From positions 1 through 45,746 of the forward strand of contig NZ_JAIHLQ010000047.1 in NCBI RefSeq assembly GCF_019733355.1: a DNA stretch of 45,746 nt. The letters are read 5' to 3'. Positions 16,837 to 24,084 of this stretch are shown one piece after another. Both the position numbers and the translations under genes were made by a program. Position 1 is the first letter of the stretch. The number at the start of each line of letters is the position of its first letter. The notes beneath the pieces were generated by a model, which ran no database searches, was not told the origin of the DNA, and saw only the letters and a program-made list of their open reading frames with translations. The stretch comes from Pseudomonas baetica. GTDB taxonomy: Bacteria > Pseudomonadota > Gammaproteobacteria > Pseudomonadales > Pseudomonadaceae.

Positions 16837-17453
16837 TGACTCGAAGTCCTCCAAGCGCGTCGGAACTACAATTGGTTCTTTGTCACACCTGTAAAAAGGC
16901 GTGCTCCATTGTCGCGATTATTTGCGATCGTTGTGGCGCACAACTTCACCACCGTAAGCCCAATAGTCTTATTCGAACGTGGGCGCTGCTCCTCACTGGA
17001 ATGATTTTTTATGTGCCGGCTAATTTAATGCCGGTCATGCGTACTGATATTTTAGGTCATGGTCGTGACAGCACCATCATGAGTGGTGTGATCGAACTGT
17101 GGAAAAGTGGTGCTTGGGACATAGCGTTATTGATATTTGTAGCCAGTGTGGTAGTGCCGTGTATGAAGTTTCTTATTATGTTCCTGCTACTCACAAGCAC
17201 CCAGCGCCGCAGCCGATGGCGCACATTAGAGCGATCTAATCTCTACCGCATTGTTGAACGCATTGGCTATTGGTCCATGCTCGATGTGTTGGTCGTCGCG
17301 GTGCTGGCTGCACTTGTACAATTTCAGTTATTGAGCAATATCGAACCCAGAATCGGGATCGTTTTTTTTGGCCTCGTGGTGGTCTTCACCATGCTGGCTT
17401 CTATGAGTTTTGATCCCCGACTTATTTGGGATTCTGAGGTAGAAAATGTCTGA
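16833..17453 (+). CDS. pqiA: PqiA-like membrane protein, C-terminal half homologue
   Basis: A 206-residue protein starting at 16833, where the ATG overlaps the previous stop. It repeats the plan of the first protein: CHTC and CDRC zinc-ribbon pairs (residues of about 17-40), then four hydrophobic segments with PANLMPVMRTDILGHGRDSTIMSGVIELW, a well-conserved PqiA block. Together the two proteins would make a full PqiA. The stop overlaps pqiB by 8 bp. Confidence 0.88.
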   Translation: MMTRSPPSASELQLVLCHTCKKACSIVAIICDRCGAQLHHRKPNSLIRTWALLLTGMIFYVPANLMPVMRTDILGHGRDSTIMSGVIELWKSGAWDIALLIFVASVVVPCMKFLIMFLLLTSTQRRSRWRTLERSNLYRIVERIGYWSMLDVLVVAVLAALVQFQLLSNIEPRIGIVFFGLVVVFTMLASMSFDPRLIWDSEVENV

Positions 17454-19137
17454 TCAAGTGAGTGTCAGTGCTAACCGAGCGCCTGAAAGGCCTCATGTAA
17501 AAGATCGAAGCAAGGGCTTCTCACTGGTTTGGTTGCTTCCTATAGTTGCGGCGTTGATCGGCGTATCGATGGCCGTGCATAACCTTCTGTCAGAGGGACC
17601 AGAAATCCAAGTCAGTTTTTCAAGTGCCGAAGGTCTGGTGGCGGGCAAAACTCAGGTGAAATACAAAAATGTAGTCATCGGCCAAGTCGCTAATATTTCT
17701 TTGAGCGATGATCGTGATCACGCTGTGGCGACTGTTCAATTAGAGCGTTCAGCTAAAGCGTTTACAGCTCAAAATTCGCGTTTTTGGGTTGTTCGACCTC
17801 GCGTCGGTGCACAGGGTATTTCGGGCATCGATACGCTTTTGTCGGGCGCTTTTATTGGCGCAGATCCCGGTGAATCAAGTGAAACTAAGGTGGCTTTCAA
17901 GGGATTGGAAAGTCCGCCGCCAATTACCTATGGGCAGAAAGGGACGCGTTTTACATTGAGCGCGGATGATCTTGGCTCGCTTGACATTGGTTCTCCCGTT
18001 TACTACAGACGCATCGAAGTCGGGCAGGTTGTCTCTTACCAGCTGTCTGTTGATGGCAAAGGTGTCGAAATCGAAATTTTCATTAATGCACCAAATGATA
18101 AATTTATCACCTCTGGAACTCGATTCTGGAATGCCAGTGGGGTAGACGTAAGTTTTGGCGCAGAAGGGCTGAAGGTTAATACCCAGTCAGTCGCATCCAT
18201 CGTATCGGGCGGCATTGCTTTTATGGAACCGCCCTATGGTGCCGATGCTAAAAATACTGAAGAGCGTAGCGCCTTCCCGTTATTTAAAGACCAAGCAACT
18301 GCTTTGGCTCCACCAGATGGTGAGCCCTTCTTCATTCGAATGCATTTCGATCAGTCAATGCGTGGTTTAGCGGTAAATGCGCCTGTCGAATTCTTAGGCG
18401 TGAACATTGGAAAGGTTGTGTCTACCGATCTGGACTTCAACCCTTCAACCAATAGTTTCGCGGTTATGGTTGGCGCGGTTATTTACCCCCAGCGCTTAGG
18501 CCAGGCTTATGACCAAATACTAACGGCGTATGGTACAGGCGAAGATGAAGATGGTAAAAAGTCAGCACAGTTAATATCAGCATTCGTCAAAGAGGGGCTG
18601 CGTGCTCAAGTTCGCACTGCAAACTTATTAACGGGGCAACTTTATATTGCACTTGATTTCGTTCCAAATGCTCAGCCTGTACGTTTCAATTTAGCCGCTC
18701 GTCCTATGGAAATGCCAACGGTTCCCGGGAGCTTAGACAAACTGCAAGACCAGGTTCAGCGTATCGTGGAAACGATTAGTAAAGTTCCGTTCGAGCAGAT
18801 TGCAGGTAACCTCAATAAAAACTTAGTAGAAATGCGTAAGACATTGCAGCAGGTTAATGGACAGGTACTGCCGCAAATGCGTGATGCGTTAGGCCAGACG
18901 CAAAGAACGCTGACCATAGTCAATGAGAGTTTTGCTGAGGACTCCCCACAGCGCCAGCAATTTGGTCAGGTGATGGATGAAGTACAGCGTTCTGCACGGT
19001 CAGTGCGTGTACTTAGCGACTTGCTGAGTCGACACCCAGAAGCGTTGATTCGCGGCAGAGTGAAGGATGGGCAACCTGATGGTATTCGCTCCAGCAATTC
19101 CTCGTCACCCGCCCTATCTTCGGAGTCATCTGAGTGA
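17446..19137 (+). CDS. pqiB: PqiB-like MlaD/MCE-domain intermembrane transport protein
   Basis: A 563-residue protein with one N-terminal TM helix (about residues 27-45, after KGFSLVWLLPIVAALIGV). Three MlaD/MCE domains follow, starting near 55 (IQVSFSSAEGLVAGKTQVKYKN), 165 (GTRFTLSADDLGSLDIGSPVYY) and 290 (IRMHFDQSMRGLAVNAPVEFLG). A C-terminal helical region follows. In E. coli PqiB forms a stacked hexameric tube spanning the periplasm for lipid transport. Length is close to E. coli PqiB (546 residues). It overlaps pqiC by 4 bp. Confidence 0.93.
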   Translation: MSDQVSVSANRAPERPHVKDRSKGFSLVWLLPIVAALIGVSMAVHNLLSEGPEIQVSFSSAEGLVAGKTQVKYKNVVIGQVANISLSDDRDHAVATVQLERSAKAFTAQNSRFWVVRPRVGAQGISGIDTLLSGAFIGADPGESSETKVAFKGLESPPPITYGQKGTRFTLSADDLGSLDIGSPVYYRRIEVGQVVSYQLSVDGKGVEIEIFINAPNDKFITSGTRFWNASGVDVSFGAEGLKVNTQSVASIVSGGIAFMEPPYGADAKNTEERSAFPLFKDQATALAPPDGEPFFIRMHFDQSMRGLAVNAPVEFLGVNIGKVVSTDLDFNPSTNSFAVMVGAVIYPQRLGQAYDQILTAYGTGEDEDGKKSAQLISAFVKEGLRAQVRTANLLTGQLYIALDFVPNAQPVRFNLAARPMEMPTVPGSLDKLQDQVQRIVETISKVPFEQIAGNLNKNLVEMRKTLQQVNGQVLPQMRDALGQTQRTLTIVNESFAEDSPQRQQFGQVMDEVQRSARSVRVLSDLLSRHPEALIRGRVKDGQPDGIRSSNSSSPALSSESSE

Positions 19138-19736
19138 AAATAGGTTTTTATGTCCTCGTAGCGTGCTTAACACTGACTGCTTGCAGCTCTGCGCCCACGC
19201 ATTATTACACGCTGATGCCTGCAACGGATTCACCGACCACCCAAACAGTGGTGCCGTTTCAGTATGAACTGACGACCGTTAACGTACCGGCTCAAGTTGA
19301 TCAGCCTCAGATAGTTGTTCGTCAAGGAGAGAGTGGCGTCCAGATACTGGAGACAGAGCGCTGGGCCTCGCCCTTGGCAGATGAAGTGAGATCTGCGCTA
19401 CGTCATCACCTAAGACTGCAGATGGGGCGGGCGGACAGGGCAGGTGTCGCCCGCGACTCAGGTTTGCAAAATGTGTCCATACAGGTCGACATGCGTCGTC
19501 TCGAGATGGTTCCAGGGCGCTATGCTTTGATTGAGGCAGTTTGGAGCCTGAGAAATACTGGGGGCGCTGGTCCACGCAGAAGCTTGAGCTGCACATCAGT
19601 GATTCGTCAGGAGGCGACCGCTGAAATGGGCGCGTTGGTTTTGGCGCATCAACAATTGATAAGGGAGCTCAGCGTCCGCATTGTTCAGACGGTGATACCT
19701 TGGATGGCAAGCTCGGACTACGCTTGCTCAAATTAA
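19134..19736 (+). CDS. pqiC: PqiC-like outer-membrane lipoprotein (ABC-type auxiliary family)
   Basis: A 200-residue lipoprotein: signal peptide with lipobox LTAC (Cys near residue 17), then SSAPTHYYTLMPA, the standard start of PqiC/YmbA proteins. The mature part has the family's VNVPAQVDQPQIVVR and WASPLADEVRSALRHHL motifs. PqiC probably anchors the PqiB tube at the outer membrane. It is the last gene of the pqi operon, so all parts of the system are present here. Confidence 0.92.
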   Translation: MKIGFYVLVACLTLTACSSAPTHYYTLMPATDSPTTQTVVPFQYELTTVNVPAQVDQPQIVVRQGESGVQILETERWASPLADEVRSALRHHLRLQMGRADRAGVARDSGLQNVSIQVDMRRLEMVPGRYALIEAVWSLRNTGGAGPRRSLSCTSVIRQEATAEMGALVLAHQQLIRELSVRIVQTVIPWMASSDYACSN

Positions 19737-19801
19737 ATCTTGGATTTCTACAAACTCTGGCTGTGCGGCGGCTACAGCAAATTAGCTAACGAGGAAACCG
19801 A

Positions 19802-20143
19802 ATGAAACAGTGGATATGGCTTGTTATGGCGATAGTACTTGAGGTTGTGGCGACGCTCTCACTCCGCGCTGCGGTGGATAATCCTCAGTGGATCGTTATC
19901 GTTATCTGCGGCTATATGGGGGCGTTCGTAGCGCTTTCCATGGTGCTGCGAGAAGGAATGGCTATTGGCGTCGCCTATGGTATCTGGGCCGCTTGCGGAG
20001 TGGCGTTTACCGCCGTGGTGGCGCATATTTTGTTCAGCGATCCCCTTACTTGGATTATGGGATTAGGCATCGTTTGCATCATCGCTGGCGTCTGGCTAGT
20101 TGAAGCGGGATCTGTCGCATCTCATCGCAAAGTGGAGGAATGA
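19802..20143 (+). CDS. Small multidrug resistance (SMR) protein, first of a pair
   Basis: A 113-residue protein with four TM helices and the conserved membrane-embedded glutamate, Glu14 (IVLEVVATLSLRAA), plus AYGIWAACGVAFTAVVAHILF in TM3, all typical of SMR proteins. These exchange cationic amphiphiles or polyamines for protons. Its stop is 2 bp before the start of a second SMR gene, so it probably works as a hetero-oligomer (EbrAB or MdtJI type). AACGAGGAAACCG precedes the start. Confidence 0.9.
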   Translation: MKQWIWLVMAIVLEVVATLSLRAAVDNPQWIVIVICGYMGAFVALSMVLREGMAIGVAYGIWAACGVAFTAVVAHILFSDPLTWIMGLGIVCIIAGVWLVEAGSVASHRKVEE

Positions 20144-20145
20144 CA

Positions 20146-20475
20146 ATGAGTTGGATCTACTTGATTGGCGCCATTTTGTTCGAAGTCGCAGGCACGCTCT
20201 CAATGCGTGCTTCAGATGGTTTTCGCCGTAAATTTTGGATTTTACCAGTTCTGGCTTCCTATTTAATTGCGTTTTCATTGCTCAGTTTGACTCTTGCTGA
20301 AGGGTTGAGTGTCGGAGTAGCTTATGGGATATGGTCTGCATGTGGTGTGGCCCTGACTGCAATTGTTGCGAACTATCTTTTTAAAGATCCACTTACTAAA
20401 TTAATGGGGTTGGGTATTATCTTAATTGTTGGTGGGGTTTTGCTAATTAAACTAGGCGCTCAGCAGACTGGTTGA
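20146..20475 (+). CDS. Small multidrug resistance (SMR) protein, second of a pair
   Basis: A 109-residue four-TM SMR protein with its membrane glutamate in LFEVAGTLSMRASDGF and the TM3 motif AYGIWSACGVALTAIVANYLF. I placed the start at 20146 because GGAGG then lies at a normal 9-nt distance; the ATG at 20140 overlaps the previous stop but sits directly on the Shine-Dalgarno. The SMR signature differs from that of its partner, fitting dual-topology-derived pairs. Confidence 0.9.
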   Translation: MSWIYLIGAILFEVAGTLSMRASDGFRRKFWILPVLASYLIAFSLLSLTLAEGLSVGVAYGIWSACGVALTAIVANYLFKDPLTKLMGLGIILIVGGVLLIKLGAQQTG

Positions 20476-20629
20476 TTGTGTCATGCTCGCAGTTAATGCT
20501 GGTCATGGGGGATGCAGTAGGATAATTTTTCACTAGTACTACGCATCTCGGAATATCCCCTGGCGGTATTTTTATAGAAAAATCTAAAGTGATGGAAGAG
20601 TTAGATATCTGAGATTAAGGGGTGTAGGT

Positions 20630-21142
20630 ATGAAAAGAGCCATCATGGCAACACTTCTGTTTTTATTTTTTTCCTCTGCCTCGCAGGCCGTTGAGTTGTC
20701 CTCGTCTGTTGGTTCGACAAGTCAGGGCGGCCTGACTGCTCGCGCTGGTGTGAACGTGAATTGGGGCAGTTCATGGTTGCAGAGTCGAATGGGGAAACTT
20801 ACAGGATATTGGGATTTTGGTTACACCTTTTGGGAGGCTGGTAGAAAAGCTGGTGCTAGACATTCCTTATCTTCTGCTCCCGTTTTCGTCTACGAATTTG
20901 GCACCTCTCACATCAAACCTTTCATAGAGTTGGGGGTGGGTTTAGCCGTTTTCTCCGGAGGAAATGCAGGTGATAGGGCTCTGGGGTCCGCTTTTAACTT
21001 TGAGGATCGTCTAGGTGCTGGCTTGAAAATCGGTGAGACTCAAAAAGTTGGTGTTCGGGCAATACATTACTCAAATGCTGGGATAAAAGAACCGAATGAT
21101 GGAATTGAGTCTTTTTCTTTATTCTATAGTCACGATTTTTAG
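20630..21142 (+). CDS. pagL: Lipid A 3-O-deacylase (PagL family)
   Basis: A 170-residue outer-membrane barrel with a signal peptide (cleavage near residue 20, SQA). The PagL C-terminal motif HYSNAGIKEPNDGIE places the catalytic His146, Ser148 and Glu160 with the same spacing as in P. aeruginosa PagL (126/128/140), plus the conserved Asn149. It ends in Phe, as expected of an outer-membrane protein. PagL removes the 3-O acyl chain of lipid A, changing outer-membrane permeability and innate recognition. AAGGGG precedes the start. It stands alone between the SMR pair and the lipoprotein gene. Confidence 0.92.
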   Translation: MKRAIMATLLFLFFSSASQAVELSSSVGSTSQGGLTARAGVNVNWGSSWLQSRMGKLTGYWDFGYTFWEAGRKAGARHSLSSAPVFVYEFGTSHIKPFIELGVGLAVFSGGNAGDRALGSAFNFEDRLGAGLKIGETQKVGVRAIHYSNAGIKEPNDGIESFSLFYSHDF

Positions 21143-21371
21143 TCCACCTATGCAATTTTTTTTGAGTTGTGCTGATCAGTCTGCTGGCTAAATTTATAAC
21201 GTCTGATATCTGAAGTTTCTAGATATAGTTTCTTACACAGTGATTGTTGTTTCGGCTTGTTCAATGCGAGGCGTGCGATCGCGCTGCATCCTGTTTTTTA
21301 CGAGCGTTGGTTTTGTGTGTTCGCGCTATTTTTGCGCGAGACCAGGTGTATCAATCATTAAGGGCTAATAT

Positions 21372-22052
21372 ATGAATGCTTCAAAGAGTGCGCGGCGTGC
21401 AAGTTTGGTATGTGGGGCTTCGCATAAAGTCTCAGATAAAATCCGTTATTTTGGGAAAGGCTGTTTTTTGATCGCGGCGGTTTTCGGTATTAGTGCGTGT
21501 GCCTCGCATACTCCACTAAAATCTGACCAGGCGACGTCTTATCAGGGCTTGGCAGCAAGCGGTGAAAACGAGATGTCGATTCCTCCCCAGCCAGCCGATT
21601 TTGGTCGGTATAGAGTGGCCGTGATAGAGTCGGTGCAGGTTGCTCCTGCCGTTGCCAAGGAAATATCTCCTGAGGTCTGCACAGAAATTTCAGGCGTGCT
21701 GCGTGATGATATTAATGCGCAGATGCGAAAGAAGTTTGATTTGAAGGGTGACCCTGCTACTGAGCCTGTTCTTCGTATAAAAATTCGTATTACACGAATT
21801 ACAGAGGCATCTCCTGTGATCAATACCGTAACTTCCCTGGCCATAGGACCGCTACTGAACGGCGCCTTGGCTGTCGAATTGGAGGCGTTGGATGGCAATA
21901 CTGGCGAGCAAAAGGCAATGTTGTTGTGGGCGGACTCGGGAGGACTTAAGGAGTTTTTTGGGAACTATAGCCGTACCTCCCACGCTCGTACGCTAGCTGG
22001 ACGCTTTGCCGTTGATGCTACCTCGTTTATCTCCCCGTTGAGTAAACGCTGA
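21372..22052 (+). CDS. DUF3313-like lipoprotein
   Basis: A 226-residue lipoprotein with lipobox ISAC (Cys near residue 43) after an unusually long basic N-region, so a start downstream of 21372 is possible, although AAGGG supports this ATG. The mature part has the layout of DUF3313-type proteins: an early FGRYRVAVIESVQVAP strand, a RDDINAQMRKKFDL helix, then VLRIKIRITRI, and a C-terminal ALLWADSGG-like region followed by AGRFAVDATSFI. The function of the family is unknown. It may be co-transcribed with the two small genes that follow. Confidence 0.65.
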   Translation: MNASKSARRASLVCGASHKVSDKIRYFGKGCFLIAAVFGISACASHTPLKSDQATSYQGLAASGENEMSIPPQPADFGRYRVAVIESVQVAPAVAKEISPEVCTEISGVLRDDINAQMRKKFDLKGDPATEPVLRIKIRITRITEASPVINTVTSLAIGPLLNGALAVELEALDGNTGEQKAMLLWADSGGLKEFFGNYSRTSHARTLAGRFAVDATSFISPLSKR

Positions 22053-22098
22053 CGATGAGCCGATTAGGCGGTGAATTAATAATTGGAAAAGGTGGCGT

Positions 22099-22293
22099 GT
22101 GATAAAAATTTTCAATGATGATGTAAATACTGGCGGCCTCACACGTATTACTAGCAGGATGGCTGCTAGTGATACTAACAACAAAGATGCAGCAAAGTTA
22201 CAGCTCTCTGATGTAGCACCTGCCAGAGGTGCGAACAGTTCAGAAGCCGATAAAGAAACGAATAGGGGAGAGGGCAACTCTGGCGCTTCATAA
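22099..22293 (+). CDS. Hypothetical small hydrophilic protein (64 aa, GTG start)
   Basis: A short, Asn-, Asp- and Ser-rich protein without hydrophobic segments, probably disordered after about residue 20. It starts with GTG after AAGGTGG. It lies 46 bp after the lipoprotein gene and 9 bp before the next small gene, and all three end at one strong terminator. I recognise no family. The operon-like packing and the ribosome-binding site are the reasons to call it. Confidence 0.5.
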   Translation: MIKIFNDDVNTGGLTRITSRMAASDTNNKDAAKLQLSDVAPARGANSSEADKETNRGEGNSGAS

Positions 22294-22302
22294 TCTGATA
22301 TA

Positions 22303-22545
22303 ATGTCGCAATTGAAACGTCAGATAGCTGAGCTTCAAAAACAGCTCCAGCAAGAACAACAACAGCTACAAAAAATTCAATCTAGCCAACAGGCTGCCGA
22401 GTTGAAAGCGGCCGCCGTTGGCGCTGTTCAGACTCAGATATCAAGCACGTCAGCAGCGTTACAGACTGTAATGGCTGCATTGTTGCAAGCTGTAAAAGGC
22501 GCTGGGAGTGAAAATTCTGGGAATATGGTTAACGTCACTGCATAA
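22303..22545 (+). CDS. FlxA-like small coiled-coil protein (80 aa)
   Basis: Residues 2-30 form a strong coiled coil rich in Gln (LKRQIAELQKQLQQEQQQLQ), then an Ala-, Ser- and Thr-rich helix with LQTVMAALLQAV. The N-terminal pattern resembles FlxA-family proteins, but the similarity could be due to low complexity. It directly precedes a perfect intrinsic terminator. The ribosome-binding site is weak, so translation may be coupled to the preceding 64-codon gene. Confidence 0.6.
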   Translation: MSQLKRQIAELQKQLQQEQQQLQKIQSSQQAAELKAAAVGAVQTQISSTSAALQTVMAALLQAVKGAGSENSGNMVNVTA

Positions 22546-22552
22546 GAGAACG

Positions 22553-22580
22553 GCCACTCTCATTAGAGAGTGGCTTTTTT
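22553..22580 (+). terminator. Rho-independent terminator
   Basis: A perfect 9-bp stem (GCCACTCTC / GAGAGTGGC), ATTA loop and six T residues, 8 bp after the last small gene. It ends the rightward transcription of the lipoprotein operon at the 3' end of the convergent iclR-type gene. Confidence 0.95.
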
Positions 22581-23373
22581 ACGGTGACCCTTGTGGCTTT
22601 TGGAAACCTAGCTCGCTGCTAATGCTAAAGCTGCAATGCAATAATAATTCTCGATATTGCGTTTCAATTCCGACGGGATCCATTACTGCATCGGGCCCTG
22701 ACAGATTGATAGCGGCCACTACTTTCCCGCTATAATCTTTTATTGATGCTGCAATAGCTGTCGAATAATCGGACCGATGCAGTACCCAGCCTCGTGCTCT
22801 GTCTTCGGCAATTAAGCTTTGTAATTCCACTAGTGTACGGGGTGCTGGGTTCGGATAGTCGTCCAGACGGATGTGTTGATAAAGTTGTCCTAGCTCTATT
22901 TCGTCCAGCGCGGTCAACAGCATGCGGCCCATGGCGGTGCAGTGACAGGCGATGCGCGTGCCCACCGGAATGTTCACGGACAGTCGTTGCGCCGCAAAAG
23001 CGCGATACAGGTACAGGCTGTCGGTCTGCTCGCGGATGCTCAGGTGGCAGGACAACGACGTCCGATCACGCAGCTCGTTGAGGTGCGGCATCGCCACTTC
23101 AACGATGTCGCGGCTGGCCAGATAACTGAAACCATCGCTGATGACCCGTGCGCCGAGTTCATACTGGGTGTTGTGCTTGTTCAGGTAACCCATGTGGGTC
23201 AGCGTGAACAGAATGCGATACACCGCCGAGGTGCTGACCCCCAACCGCTCGGCGATTTCCTGAATGCTCAGGCTGCGCGTGCGGGCGTTGAACATGCCCA
23301 GCACACTGAGCCCGCGGGCGAGGGCAGGGACGCTGTAGTCGGTGTCTTTGTCGGGCGTTTCAGCCATGTTCAT
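22579..23373 (-). CDS. IclR-family transcriptional regulator
   Basis: A 264-residue regulator. An N-terminal winged helix (residues of about 15-75: VPALARGLSVLGMF, LSIQEIAERLGVSTSAVYRIL) is followed by the IclR effector domain with MGRMLLTAL and a C-terminal AAINLSGP block. It lies downstream of soxG on the same strand with a gap of about 100 bp, so it is probably the local regulator of the sox-like operon. GGAGCC supports the start. Oddity: the final third (22579 to about 22860) is visibly AT-richer than the rest, and it abuts the AT-rich block, as if the 3' end were joined by recombination or had drifted. Confidence 0.9.
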   Translation of the reverse strand: MNMAETPDKDTDYSVPALARGLSVLGMFNARTRSLSIQEIAERLGVSTSAVYRILFTLTHMGYLNKHNTQYELGARVISDGFSYLASRDIVEVAMPHLNELRDRTSLSCHLSIREQTDSLYLYRAFAAQRLSVNIPVGTRIACHCTAMGRMLLTALDEIELGQLYQHIRLDDYPNPAPRTLVELQSLIAEDRARGWVLHRSDYSTAIAASIKDYSGKVVAAINLSGPDAVMDPVGIETQYRELLLHCSFSISSELGFQKPQGSP

Positions 23374-23477
23374 CGGGTGGCTCCTTGATTACAGCCCTCA
23401 TCGCACTTAGCACCACGGCGTTCCGGCGTTGACAGATTTGAAGTGGCCAGCCCCTGCAGGGTTGGCGCGGCTTCCGA

Positions 23478-24083
23478 TCAATCCAGCGCTTCAATCCCCA
23501 GCACCTGCCCATCGAACTCGGCCATGGCATCCAGCACCGCGCCTTTGAAGTACGCAAGCGAGGCGCGGTCGAACATGATCTGGAACGCCGGTTGCCCCTT
23601 CGAGCCCAGGTTGATCACGATGACGTTGATGCGCGCCGCTGAAGTCTGCGCGACGGCGCCTAGCGGAAATGCGGCGGGGCGCAGGTCGACGCCGCAGAGC
23701 TTGGCCATGACCTCGGCAATGCACACGCCGCTCAAGTGCAGCCAGGCGTGGCTGTCCTCTCGGGGCAACAGGTAGTTGGCGCTGTGATCCAGCTCCCAAC
23801 GCGCCTCCTCGTCGGCGATGCGTTCGCCACGGTCCGCAAGGCTGCCAAGGATGAAGTACTCGGTTTGCGACAGGCGCGCCACATGGCTGCCGTCTGCCTG
23901 GGTAACGGCCTGGTTCGGCGCATCCGGCAGAGTAAACCCTCGCGCCTGCAAGTACGCGGCGCTCTGTTGACCGCGAAAGCCGACCCTCGGTACGTCGGTC
24001 AGATCGACCAGCACGCATTGGTGTAAAGCTCCGAGCTGAAGCGGAGCGGGTTCGATGTAGGTTTCTGTGTTGAGGCTCGACAT
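23478..24083 (-). CDS. soxG: Gamma subunit of a sarcosine oxidase-like / N-methylglutamate dehydrogenase complex
   Basis: A 201-residue SoxG-type protein (LTDVPRVGFRGQQSAAYLQARGF, DGSHVARLSQTEYFILG, then HAWLHLSGVCIAEVMAKLCGVDL). The gamma subunit is related to the folate-binding fold of GcvT-like proteins and completes the hetero-tetramer. It is the last of four subunit genes and starts 2 bp after the alpha gene stop, with GGAGC as ribosome-binding site. Context with gmaS and glutamate-synthase-like genes favours N-methylglutamate dehydrogenase (mgdD) over true sarcosine oxidase. Confidence 0.88.
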   Translation of the reverse strand: MSSLNTETYIEPAPLQLGALHQCVLVDLTDVPRVGFRGQQSAAYLQARGFTLPDAPNQAVTQADGSHVARLSQTEYFILGSLADRGERIADEEARWELDHSANYLLPREDSHAWLHLSGVCIAEVMAKLCGVDLRPAAFPLGAVAQTSAARINVIVINLGSKGQPAFQIMFDRASLAYFKGAVLDAMAEFDGQVLGIEALD

Positions 24084-24084
24084 G

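Noticed and set aside
22553..22580. Bidirectional terminator also serving the iclR-type gene
   Set aside because: On the minus strand the stem is not followed by a T-run, so only rightward termination is supported.
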